From assembly GCF_000234665.1 (NCBI RefSeq), contig NC_018338.1, positions 174,501 to 238,500 on the forward strand: DNA of 64,000 nucleotides, written 5' to 3'. Source of the DNA: Leishmania mexicana MHOM/GT/2001/U1103 (lineage: Eukaryota > Euglenozoa > Kinetoplastea > Trypanosomatida > Trypanosomatidae). The translations under genes were made by a program, and so were the position numbers. The notes below the pieces were generated by a model, which was given only the letters and a program-made list of their open reading frames with translations, had not been told where the DNA came from and searched no databases. This document shows positions 48,547-58,055 of this stretch, piece by piece; the first letter of the stretch is position 1, and every line of letters begins with the position of its first letter.

Positions 48547-48996
48547 AGTGTATGGGGGAGGGCGGTGGCCGTCTTGCCTCGCAGCCCCCCTCCCCCCCAT
48601 TCCCCAGAAGACCGGACATTGGCGTAGTTGCCAACGCGAGGCGCCGCATTTTCATCATCTTTGGTCCCCCACACACCCCTCTCTCGCGTTGGCACGGACC
48701 GTCTGGGGACAGGGAGGGAGCATGCAAAGACGACATAAACGGCGACGACACCAACGTGCGTTGTGCGTAGCGCAGTAAGGAGAAACGCCCATGTGCGCCT
48801 TTCGCTGCTCTTGCGCCCTTCACGAATCACCTGAGAAGGGTGGCTGTGAGGTGCAACCCCATCAGCTAGTGGCGCAACAAGTCATGGCGCACACAGAGAC
48901 ATACGCATGCGCATGCACTCAGACGCACGTCCACACCTGTTGCCGTCCATAATCACCTCTCCCCCCTCCTCCTCATCTCCCCCATCATTCACCCAC
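48547..48996. other. Intergenic region
   Basis: No gene is seen. A C/T tract at 48950-48990 leads to the acceptor of the next gene. Confidence 0.6.
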
Positions 48997-48998
48997 AG
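48997..48998 (+). promoter_or_regulatory. Candidate spliced-leader acceptor AG for the NUP65-like gene
   Basis: CCCCCCTCCTCCTCATCTCC and the C/T-rich run after it are followed by ACCCACAG. The ATG chosen for the gene is 95 nt further on. A second T-rich tract (49021-49040) lies inside this 5'UTR and could support an alternative acceptor. Confidence 0.55.
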
Positions 48999-49092
48999 CA
49001 CGACGCATAATAGGGAGACAGCCTTGTTTTTCCTTTTTTTGCGCGCCGGTGGACTGCCCTTCCTTCTCATTCGTTTTCCTGGCCAACGTGCT

Positions 49093-50886
49093 ATGTGGAA
49101 GCAGACAGTCGGCGACTGGCAGGAGCGGCGGCAGCGGCGTCGCGGGGGGCCAATCCCTGAATCTCCTCAAGCTAACGTGCCCGACTCTGCCGATGCCACG
49201 GAGAGCATCCTGCGAGGCTTTCTGCCGCGCGAGTTCCACGATCATGTGCCGCAGTCCGCGTACCCGGCATCCGATGGACCTGAGACTCGCCCGCAGCCGT
49301 CACAGTACACACGACTGGAGCAGCAGACGCTGGGCCGCTTCATTGCCTCGACGTGGGTTGTTGTGAGTGGGGTACCGGCTGATGACATCCTTGATGTGCG
49401 CGAGTACTTCGACGCCTACGTCGGGCGCACCGTGGCGCACCACCTGTCCCTCACCACATCTACGCGGTCGGAGGTGTACATTCAGTTTGCGTCCCCGCTG
49501 CAAGCGGCGCAGGCGGTGCGCACCTCGTCGTACAGCTTCAACGTAGAGAAGGGGACGGCCGCAGAGAGTCTACGCTCTTTCCCAAACGCAAGCGGCATGC
49601 CAGAGAAGCCGCCGCGCAGTCTTGAGCTGGCTGTTGGTTGGTGTAGAGATCAGATATTTCTTGAATGGCGCGAGCGTCTGCACCGTCAGCTACTAGAGGC
49701 GCGGCCACGGGGCCGGGGTGGTGCGTCTTTGGAGCCAGTGTCGTCCGTGGGGAAGGCACTGCACGCGAGCGAGCTGCCGAGCCCACGCTCGTCTACGCCG
49801 CCGTCGCTCGAGTCTTCCGCCCGTGGTTCTGATGCAGCCGCCGCGACCGGTGGCGACGATGAGGACGCTGCCGCGCATCCGCTGCTGCCCCGTCATCGCG
49901 GACGGCCATCAGGAGCTCGATCGGTCAGCCATCCCTCTACGACAGCAGAGACGTCACGATCCCGCTTTTTGGCGTCCGTCTCTGCGCGGACGGGCGACGC
50001 TGCGTCGGGTAACTCAACCGCCGCGGCGCATCCGCTGATGTCGGGCTCGAAAGACTACGGCCATTACAATGGGGCTTACCACTGCGAAGGCAGCTTCTTT
50101 TCCGACAGCCTCCACAGCAGCTTCAACGGCGCTGGCCGGCAGCACACAACGCTGCTCAGTCTTTTCTTTCACCCGTGCTCGTCCTCGCCCAGCGCGCGTT
50201 GGGCGCGTTTTCTCTACTACCCTCTCCGATTCCTGGTTCTCCTGTCATGGACCTTGTGGAATATGCTGGCGCAGCTCCTACCATCTCGATCGGCCGTTCT
50301 CTTGAAGGGGAGACCGGCAAGTCGGCGCCAGCCCGAGGCCGCCGCGCCTGGTGGGGTCACCCCTGCCGCGGCCACGCAACCGCTGTCGCCACCGAGGGTA
50401 ATACCGCAGACGTTACGGTGGAAGCTGCGTCGATCGCTGCGTGCCGCCGACGTGGTACCGGCCTCCGCGTCACCGTTCGAGTACATGTCATTTCTCTTGT
50501 ACAAGTACATCCCGTTTGCACCGGAGCCGGAGGACGTTGATGTGGCCCTGTGGAGTTGGCTCGTCCTGCATAATCCGTACCCGCAGCAAAGTCTTCGACA
50601 GCTGAAGCAGAGTCTACTGGTGCGGCAGCGGGTCGTGAGCGCCATGCCGGGACGTCAAGCCGATGGTGGTCTCGACGTCGCCGCTGCGGACATGACGCAG
50701 TGGGCAGGCTTCGAGAAGGTAGGCGTCATGGGTGGGGAGCGGCCCACCGGGTGGGAAGCGCAGCAGCCGGTGGAGTGCCGTCAAGAGCTACCGGTGCTGC
50801 TGGCGTGGAGACCTGCATGGTGGTTCGCGCGCTACTCCTCCCTCTCTCTTTTTATGTTCGTCGTGCTAGTCTACTGGTACGCGTAG
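49093..50886 (+). CDS. NUP65: NUP65-like nucleoporin: RRM (Nup53/MPPN-type) domain with C-terminal tail anchor
   Basis: A protein of 597 residues (about 65 kDa). Residues about 85-150 read as an RRM-type fold: TWVVVSGVPADDILDVREYF, then a SEVYIQFASPLQAAQAVR strand-helix, in the style of the Nup35/53 MPPN domain. A disordered Ser/Ala/Arg-rich stretch follows (about 200-345). Residues about 368-398 are hydrophobic and aromatic (WARFLYYPLRFLVLLSWTLW and on), either a membrane-lying amphipathic helix or a second membrane segment. The last about 20 residues (SLSLFMFVVLVYWYA) form a tail-anchor-type membrane helix with nothing after it. From the literature, trypanosome NUP65 pairs an RRM fold with a C-terminal membrane anchor at the nuclear pore, so size and layout fit. 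The ATG at 49093 is chosen over the in-frame 48907, because the acceptor lies between them. Confidence 0.65.
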   Translation: MWKQTVGDWQERRQRRRGGPIPESPQANVPDSADATESILRGFLPREFHDHVPQSAYPASDGPETRPQPSQYTRLEQQTLGRFIASTWVVVSGVPADDILDVREYFDAYVGRTVAHHLSLTTSTRSEVYIQFASPLQAAQAVRTSSYSFNVEKGTAAESLRSFPNASGMPEKPPRSLELAVGWCRDQIFLEWRERLHRQLLEARPRGRGGASLEPVSSVGKALHASELPSPRSSTPPSLESSARGSDAAAATGGDDEDAAAHPLLPRHRGRPSGARSVSHPSTTAETSRSRFLASVSARTGDAASGNSTAAAHPLMSGSKDYGHYNGAYHCEGSFFSDSLHSSFNGAGRQHTTLLSLFFHPCSSSPSARWARFLYYPLRFLVLLSWTLWNMLAQLLPSRSAVLLKGRPASRRQPEAAAPGGVTPAAATQPLSPPRVIPQTLRWKLRRSLRAADVVPASASPFEYMSFLLYKYIPFAPEPEDVDVALWSWLVLHNPYPQQSLRQLKQSLLVRQRVVSAMPGRQADGGLDVAAADMTQWAGFEKVGVMGGERPTGWEAQQPVECRQELPVLLAWRPAWWFARYSSLSLFMFVVLVYWYA

Positions 50887-52747
50887 GTGACTCAGCAACG
50901 TGCGTGACGGGGCGGAGCAATGCTTGGCGCCTGCCCAGTTGTCCGTGCGCGTCTGGGTTTGTTTGATTGTGGTCGTGATGATGATGCGGGCTTCGCGGTA
51001 TCGGGGATCGCATCGAAGCCAACACGATACGCGGCGGCACCTGCCTGAAAGCCGCGTGCAGAGAAATCTTCTACTTCGACAACTGTGTGTGGGTGTGGCT
51101 GCGCTACACCGAAATCACGGGACACGCATGCGCTCTTCCCACCTTGCCATCCGACGCGGCTTTGTCTCATCGCCCCACCCCACCCCCACCCTTCCACGCT
51201 CTCTGGAGTCCGGCATTTCATACATGACAAGGTGGAGGTGCGGTGGCAGAGCATGAGATGGAAGCTGAGAGCGTTGTTAGTGATTTTGTGACACGTGCAT
51301 CTCCCGCCCCCGCTCGACGCGCAGACACTCGCCAGCGGCTGTCGGAAGCGAACATAAAGCTCGTCATCGCACTTGGGCATCCCTTCCCCGCCGTACCCGC
51401 ATCCTGCAATGCATCCCGCAACTGACGCCATCTCGCCCCCCCCACCACCCTAATTTTCGTTCTCTCATCCTCCTCTGTTGCCATCCTCTTCCCATGGCCG
51501 CGTGCATGCGCATCCCGAACCACTCACCTCCCGGCCCTTACTTTGTCGCCATGATGTCCTACGCCCCTTGCTCATCACACATATGTGTGTCTCTTACTTG
51601 ACGGCGCCAGCACACACACACACACACGTACGCACACAATTTCTTCTGCGTCAGCCATCGTTTAACCCAGCCTGTCTGTCTGTGGGTGCGCTTGTGTATC
51701 ATCAGTACGTGTAACGAAGGTACCCCCGACGCACACGAAGGGCGAAAGAGAACGCAGTCAACACTCTCAGTGCACTCTACCCTCCTTGAAAAAAAACGTT
51801 CTAATCCCTTCCGTGTTTGGCCTGCCTATTCTTTGTCTCTTGTTTTCGGATCGCTTGCCCGTGCACAATAGGCTCCTCGGTCCCCGTCACCCCGCGCCGT
51901 CCGCATTGGTCTTTCGACCATGTAATCGACCTTTTTCGTGTGTGTATTTCTTGTCCTTTTTCGAGTGCGTTGTCGCCAGCGTCTTCTCTGTTTCGGCTTG
52001 TCATATCAGCCTCTCCACGCCCCTCCCCTCCCCTCTCTCCTCCCCCCTCCAACCACCACCACCACAGCTCAAGCACGCACGCCGGCCTTTTTGGGGGGTT
52101 CTCAATTCCAAACGAAGACGTACCTCGGAACTCTTCTACTGTTTCGTCCTTTCCAGTTCGCCGACTCCTCGTCTTCCTCCACACCCCTCAGCGTCTCTCA
52201 CCTCCTCCTCCTCTCATTTGGGCACCGAAGTCACCTCCCTTGTCCACCAGGCATACTTTGTTGAAAAGAAGTGTGACGCACGCGTAGATAAGTGCAACCC
52301 TGCAACCCGTGGGCACCATAACGCTAACTCTTCCCCACCCCCACCAATAAAAGGAAAAACACAGGATTGTCTCTTCCCCTATTCTTTTCTCGTTACTTTC
52401 GGTTACCCTGTTGTTGTTCTTCTATTCCTCTCCCTCCCTCGAAATCGCATCGTCCTCCTCCAGTGTTGCTCTGTCGTGCCTTCTTCCTTCTTCCTTTTCT
52501 GTGGGGAGGTGAGAGAGTGGTATGCAAACAGGTATGGCTATTGTATGTCAGCATCACTGCTCCCCCCACCCCACCCCCACGCTTTCCTTGCGCACGTGAC
52601 ACTGACAGCAGCATTGACGCTCGCAGGTAAAGCCGGTGGCACGAAGCATCCAGGAAAAAGGGCGGAAAAGGTCGTGAGCAGCACGCATTCCCCCCTCCCC
52701 CATCTCTTCCTCCCTCCCTTCCCTCCACCTTTTCCGGTGGCCGTTGC
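50887..52747. other. Intergenic region, about 1.9 kb
   Basis: No gene is recognised. It has a (CA)n tract at about 51611-51628, long C/T tracts (52015-52060 and 52690-52735) and frames that only translate polypyrimidine DNA. It should contain the 3'UTR of the NUP65-like mRNA. Confidence 0.65.
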
Positions 52748-52749
52748 AG
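52748..52749 (+). promoter_or_regulatory. Candidate spliced-leader acceptor AG for the phosphoesterase-GH32 gene
   Basis: A dense C/T tract (52690-52735, CCCCCTCCCCCATCTCTTCC and on) is followed by GGTGGCCGTTGCAG. The 5'UTR to ATG 52801 is 51 nt. Confidence 0.65.
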
Positions 52750-52800
52750 CACTTTCCACCGAACGGTAAAAGCTGCGACACTCGTCCCCTTGTGTTCGGT

Positions 52801-55800
52801 ATGTCTCGCCAACATCATCTTCACGCTGGTGGCACCGTGTCGGCAGCCGTCCGTGCGCTCACCGTCGCCGTCGCCGTTCTCGTCATCTGTGCAGGTGCCG
52901 CGGCAGCCATCAAGGTCAGCCTCGTCTCCGATGTGCACTATGATCCAACTTACGGTACTGCTAGCGCGCATGGCACCTGCAACACCACGTCGGCCTCGCC
53001 TTTCGGCCAGCCCGGCTGTGACTCGCCCGCAGCACTCCTGGCCGTCGCCACTAGCGACATCATGATGCAGCGCCCCGCCTACACGTTCTTCGCGGGTGAT
53101 TGGCAGCGGCATGGAATGAGTTCCACGTCGCTGACGACGTCCGACGTGTTTAAGCCGATGTCGCAGTACTTCGCGCGTATCACGGATGTCTCTGCGGACC
53201 GTACCTTCAACAAACCGCGCGCGACGACCGTCCTCGGCAACAACGACGTCATTCCAAACTACTTCTTCAACATCACGGCCACTCCGCACACCACCCTGAA
53301 TACGCAGATCGACATTATGAAGCATTACAAGCTGCTGAACACGACGCAAGGAACGGTGATGTCCGAGTGCGGCTACTTCAGCGCCATCGCCAGCGCGCAT
53401 CTGCGCGTACTGGGCGTGCACACCCTGGTGTGGACGTACAAGCTGTCACCGGCCCTTTCCGACACCGAGACGGACCCGTGTGGGCAGCTGGCCTGGATGG
53501 AGAGCGAGATCAACGCGGCTCGCGCTGCAGGGCAGAAGGTGATCATCATTGGTCACATCCCTCCACAGCCCGACGTCTTCCGCGTAATCAACCGCGGCGC
53601 CGTCGGCGCCGTGGAGGACGACATGTACTGGAAGCCTATGTACCAGAGCACCTACACAACCCTTCTGTCGAGCAACAAGGACATCATTGCCCTTCAGCTC
53701 TTCGGTCACAGCCACCGCTTTGCTATCCTCGGCGACGCGGAGATGGAGGTGCCGCTCATCGTCATCAATGCCATCAGCCCCGTGTACGGCAACCAGCCCG
53801 CGTACCTCATCGGCGACTTCGACACGGTCACGTGGAAGCTCAAGACCTTGAGGCAGCGGTTTGCCCGAACCGCCTTTGTTCAATGGGACAGTGGTCTGGA
53901 GGTGGCCGCCGCCCTTGGCATCACCGACTTTTCCAATGTCTCGGCGATCCATGCGGCAGTGGCGAAGATGTTCACAAACGACACACTGTTTGAGAACTAC
54001 ATGACCCTCCGCACTGGTGGCGTGATCGACGACCCGTGCACGACGACGTTCTGCCGCGTGTACACGGTTTGCGCGATGCTCTACGCCACGCACGACAAGA
54101 TCAACAGCTGCCTGCGCTCGCAGATCCCGTCGTCCTCGTCGTCGGAGTCAATGGACAGCAGTAAAAGCGCCACGACCCCGACCCCGACCCCGGCTCCGAC
54201 CCCTAACCCGTCTATGCACATCGATTCAAAGCCACAGTATCACATCCGTCCGCCGACGAACTGGATCAACGACCCCAGCGGCCCCTACCGCGACCCCGTC
54301 ACCGGCAAGATTCACCTGTACATGCAGTACAACCCCAACGGCCCGCTCTGGGGTGACATTGCATGGTACCACGTGACGTCGGAGGACTACGTCAAGTGGA
54401 CGATCCCGAGCACGCCGATCGCGATGTACGCCGACAGGTGGTACGACAAGTGGGGCGTCTACTCCGGCACCCTCATGAACAACAATTACAGCGACCCAGT
54501 CATGGTGTACACCTGCACCGAGCCGGAGAACATCCAGCGTCAGTGCATCGCAACCATCTCGCCGAGTGACCTGGCCGGCAAGCGCACATTGAGCATGTTC
54601 GAGAAGAACCCGCTGAATCCCGTCCTCACCGAGGAGAGCGTGCCTGGGCTGGTTGGTCTTGGCAACTTCCGCGACCCCACGGAGTGGTGGCAGGATCCCA
54701 CGAACCCGAATCGCTGGCTCATCGCCTTCGCCGCCCGCGTCAAGGACCGCGAGGGCGACAACGCGCACGTCGTCGTCTTCTCCACGGAGGACCCCAGCTT
54801 CCAGAGCGGCTACAGCTTCTCCCACAGCCTCTACGTCTACAAGTACGACCTGGACCACATGTTTGAGCGCCCCGACTTCTTCACGCTGAGAGAGGGCGGC
54901 GAGCACTACCTCAAGGTCTCCACCATGCCCTCGCACCGCGACTACATCATCTACGGCTCCTACCAGGCTGACCCGGCGACCGGCAAGTACGTCTTCGTCG
55001 AAGACCCCACGCGCAGCTTCACCTTCATCGACTACGGCCCGTTCTACGCCTCCAAGACCTTCTACGACCCCGTCCTCAAATGCCGCATGATGTGGGGCTG
55101 GACCAAGGACGAGCTGAGCAACGAGCAGATCACCTCGCAGGGCTGGTCCGGCGTGCAGAACCTGCTGCGCGGCATAGAGTACGACAGTGTCGAGAAAAAG
55201 CTCAAGACGTACCCAATCGCGGAGCTGAAGGGGCTGCGTCTGAACCACCTCTACTCGCGTCCGGTGTCCAACCCGCTGCTGCTGGTGGATGGCGCGCCAC
55301 AGGTCCTCATCGCGGCTGGCACGAATGCCACTCGCCAGCACGAGATTATCGTCACCTTCAAGCTTTCCAGCATGGAGTCCTTCAAAGGAAGTACCTACTA
55401 CACCGAAAGTGCCGCGCCCGAGTTCGGTGTGATGATCCGTACCAACGCGAACCTCAGCCAGTACACGACCGTCTCGGTGCGCATGCCGGCGGCGGTGCGG
55501 CAGCCGATCTCCAACCGCGCGCAGGACACGACGTGGGCACCCATCAAGATGTACCCTGGCGCCAGCACTAATCCCGCGAGCAACTGTAGCGCGGAATGCG
55601 CAAAGGAGCGCACGTGCGTTTCGTGGACGTACACCACCTCACCGTCATCGACGTGCGCCCTGTACTGGAAGACGAGCCGGCATGTGTACAACGCGACCGC
55701 ACACAGCGGCACAGTGAACATCCCCTTGCTATATATGGACCGCACTCACTCCGGCTCTATCGGTTCCAGCCAGCCTCTCCTCGGCCGCTCCCCCGTGAAG

Positions 55801-56091
55801 CAGACGAACCCTAACGTGGTGCGTCTGCACATCTTCGTTGACGACAGCGTCATCGAGGTCTTCAAGGATGGCGGTCTAGAGACCATGACTGGCCGCCTCT
55901 ACCTCCCTGGCGGTGAGTCGCAGACGGGCATCGCTGTGTACAGCAAGAACATGGGCAGCGTCACCGTCACCGCCTCGGCCGAGATCTTCTCGATGGACTC
56001 AGCGTTTGCCGCGCAGGCTGGCCCTAATGTGATTCTCAACTTCACAAACAGCTACTACAACCTGCTGTCAGCTCTGAGTGTCGCCAGGTAG
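52801..56091 (+). CDS. Secreted fusion protein: acid-sphingomyelinase-like metallophosphoesterase + GH32 beta-fructofuranosidase
   Basis: A protein of 1096 residues. A signal peptide (about 1-37) is followed by a calcineurin-like phosphoesterase domain (about 38-440) with all metal-binding motifs: Asp44 and His46 in DVHYD, Asp100 in AGDW, Asn148 in GNND, His252 in GHIPP, and His303/His305 in GHSH. Its tail is Cys-containing like acid sphingomyelinase relatives. A Ser- then Thr-Pro-rich linker (about 443-475) leads to a GH32 invertase domain, which hydrolyses sucrose or fructans: nucleophile Asp491 in WINDPSG, Asp625 in FRDP and acid/base Glu689. The usual ECP motif reads ERP, Cys replaced by Arg690. 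The plant/fungal-type strand FYASKTFYDP and a C-terminal beta-sandwich (VDDSVIEVF) follow. Within the sandwich, about 929-957 is a Cys-rich PAN/Apple-like insert. The open frame is unbroken across both domains. Invertase action would let promastigotes use sucrose in the sand fly gut. Confidence 0.9.
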   Translation: MSRQHHLHAGGTVSAAVRALTVAVAVLVICAGAAAAIKVSLVSDVHYDPTYGTASAHGTCNTTSASPFGQPGCDSPAALLAVATSDIMMQRPAYTFFAGDWQRHGMSSTSLTTSDVFKPMSQYFARITDVSADRTFNKPRATTVLGNNDVIPNYFFNITATPHTTLNTQIDIMKHYKLLNTTQGTVMSECGYFSAIASAHLRVLGVHTLVWTYKLSPALSDTETDPCGQLAWMESEINAARAAGQKVIIIGHIPPQPDVFRVINRGAVGAVEDDMYWKPMYQSTYTTLLSSNKDIIALQLFGHSHRFAILGDAEMEVPLIVINAISPVYGNQPAYLIGDFDTVTWKLKTLRQRFARTAFVQWDSGLEVAAALGITDFSNVSAIHAAVAKMFTNDTLFENYMTLRTGGVIDDPCTTTFCRVYTVCAMLYATHDKINSCLRSQIPSSSSSESMDSSKSATTPTPTPAPTPNPSMHIDSKPQYHIRPPTNWINDPSGPYRDPVTGKIHLYMQYNPNGPLWGDIAWYHVTSEDYVKWTIPSTPIAMYADRWYDKWGVYSGTLMNNNYSDPVMVYTCTEPENIQRQCIATISPSDLAGKRTLSMFEKNPLNPVLTEESVPGLVGLGNFRDPTEWWQDPTNPNRWLIAFAARVKDREGDNAHVVVFSTEDPSFQSGYSFSHSLYVYKYDLDHMFERPDFFTLREGGEHYLKVSTMPSHRDYIIYGSYQADPATGKYVFVEDPTRSFTFIDYGPFYASKTFYDPVLKCRMMWGWTKDELSNEQITSQGWSGVQNLLRGIEYDSVEKKLKTYPIAELKGLRLNHLYSRPVSNPLLLVDGAPQVLIAAGTNATRQHEIIVTFKLSSMESFKGSTYYTESAAPEFGVMIRTNANLSQYTTVSVRMPAAVRQPISNRAQDTTWAPIKMYPGASTNPASNCSAECAKERTCVSWTYTTSPSSTCALYWKTSRHVYNATAHSGTVNIPLLYMDRTHSGSIGSSQPLLGRSPVKQTNPNVVRLHIFVDDSVIEVFKDGGLETMTGRLYLPGGESQTGIAVYSKNMGSVTVTASAEIFSMDSAFAAQAGPNVILNFTNSYYNLLSALSVAR

Positions 56092-56289
56092 GATGAGCGC
56101 GACGCACTCGGATGCAGGCTAGCAGGCGAGGGGGGTGGAGGGCAAACCGTGTCTCCAAGGCTCGCCCGTGCCCAGCCCCCCCCCCCTTTTCCTCGCTGCG
56201 TTGGGGCTTTACTCACCTCTTGTTTTTTGTTTTCGTTTATACGGCGGCTCCATGTGTGGCGCATTTTTAGCTGTCTGTTTCCTTGTTGG
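56092..56289. other. Proximal 3'UTR of the phosphoesterase-GH32 gene
   Basis: Contains C-run and T-rich tracts (56176-56192 and 56220-56240) and no gene. Confidence 0.5.
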
Positions 56290-57100
56290 CGCAGGACGTA
56301 TGCACACGCCGGACCACGGTGCCGTCACAACGCTCCGGCAGCTCCTCCACTGGGTTATGCAGGCAGTGACTCTCCCGCCTCGCGAGGCTCCCTTACCCGT
56401 TGTGGATAGGTGGTGCGGCGCAGACAGACATCAAGTCAGGTGTGACCGCGGTGCTCCATGCTACTAAAGCACCCATGGACACAGCAACAGCAGGCCGTGA
56501 CCCCCCTTGCCTGCAGCAATCACGCTGAGTGTGAAGCAGTGGAGCTGGGGCTTGACCTGCTGCGGACTTGCCCCACCTCCTCATGGCGTTCGGCACGGAT
56601 CCTACAACGATGGAGGGTGGCGTGTTGCGACGTATCTGTGCACAGGTGCTTGCGCTGCCAGCCCGTCGTCTCTGCGCCCCTCGCTTCCGTTTGTCACTGC
56701 TCGTTGTGAAGTGGAACACGGGGGGAGGGGGCGAAGCTGACAAGCTGGCAGTAAACCGGCAGTGGCAGAGTAACCGACGCCATCTGCACACATTACGGAC
56801 CCGGTCACAGATCTCAGGCGCCAGGCCGACATCTCTTATTATCCGGACGACGGACGCCACCATCTCCGCCCTCGAGCAGGACCCTGGACGGGGTAGGAGA
56901 GGGAAAGCCCGTTAGATGCATGGCGCCGGTTCGACGGCAGATGGTTCGTCCTAGAGGGCCAGGGATGCAGCCGTGGTGCAGCAGAGGTACTACGGTGAGC
57001 TGTGATTGTGTGTCGGCGTGAGCTCTTGGCTGACGTGTGCGTGGTGGTGAACTGAACACGGTCAACAAAAGGAGGGCGCTTTCTGCGTTCAAATAATTTT
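56290..57100 (+). mobile_element. SIDER-like degenerate retroposon
   Basis: About 0.8 kb of non-coding, mixed-composition DNA that stands out from the C/T-rich surroundings. Phrases I recall from Leishmania SIDER-family 3'UTR elements include GCACCCATGGACACAGCAAC, CTGCGGACTTGCCCCACCTC, GTTCGGCACGGATCCTACAA, CCTCGAGCAGGACCCTGGAC and GAACTGAACACGGTCAACAA, ending near an A/T-rich stretch (CAAATAATTTTTGATACT). It is in sense orientation within the 3'UTR region of the phosphoesterase-GH32 gene. It appears to be a different subfamily from the element at 30850-31440. Limits are approximate and the assignment rests on memory. Confidence 0.5.
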
Positions 57101-57888
57101 TGATACTCTGCGTAGTTTTATTTTGGGCGTGTGCGCGTAGTCAATGAGAGACGTGCGGGTGTGGAAGGGCCCTTGAACGGGAGCGAGCAGGGAAGAGGTG
57201 AAAGGGGCAACACTCGTGCTCGACTCGACACCTCCTTCACTCGTCATAGAGACGCGCACGCAGAGGAGGCGACGAAGCCCACATTGCCCTCGCTCTTTTC
57301 TCCTCCGCTTCTACCCATACAAACACACTCTCTCCCTCTCTCTATTTGGTGCCGGTGCGCATGCCATCAACGAAGGCGGCGCAGAGATTCGCAGGGAGGA
57401 GCTGCGTGTGCGCGTGGGCCGTGTCGTTTTCTCTTCTCCCCTCCTTCGCTCCCCTCTATTTAGCTCCTTTGGTACGCTGCTGTCTGTGTAGGGGGGGTTA
57501 TTTTCCTCGCACTCACACGCATGCGCATAAACTGAGAAGATTTAAAAGAAAAATGCCAGCACGCGATCGTGTTCGTCCACCTCGGGTAGACGCCAGAATC
57601 GTAGCGGGGGGAGGGGTAGACAGCTGGCGGGTTCAAACACTCGCTCCGCGAAGCCTCACAGGGGCGTCTTCCCACAGTCACACCCTTGCGCACGCGGCCA
57701 AACGGACAGGAAAAAAAACGGCGGTGGCTTCATGGAAAGCTCTACGCCCCCCCCCCTCCCCGCCCCCGAGTCCCAGCGCCGTGGCTTTGTGTATGCTACT
57801 CCATCTAGCTGGTGCTCTCTTCCCTTTTCCCCGACCCCCTCCTTCTTGTGCTTGCTTCTGCCGCGCCAACCCTCTGCTGTCGGCACAC
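57101..57888. other. Intergenic region upstream of the RING gene
   Basis: No gene is seen. The C/T tract at 57810-57885 ends in GGCACACAG at 57889-57890, a candidate spliced-leader acceptor giving a 5'UTR of 166 nt. Confidence 0.6.
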
Positions 57889-58055
57889 AGGCGCACACAT
57901 GATTCCGCTGTACAGCCCCACAGTGCACTCGCGTAACGTTTTTTTTTGCACCGTAGACAATTTATAAACGCCTCCATCGCTGAGGAGCTCATAGAGGAAA
58001 TGGGGTGCATCTGGCACCATCACAACGCACATAAACACATACACACAGCGCCTTC

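Noticed and set aside
48907..49092. 62-codon N-terminal extension of the NUP65-like protein
   Set aside because: It crosses the candidate splice acceptor at 48997-48998 and consists of C/T-tract translation.
52744..52800. Extension of the phosphoesterase-GH32 protein to a TTG codon
   Set aside because: The codon overlaps the predicted splice acceptor, and ATG 52801 gives a normal signal peptide.
56920..56945. GGTTCGA-type tRNA B-box-like sequence
   Set aside because: It sits within the SIDER-like element. No matching A-box or cloverleaf could be drawn around it.
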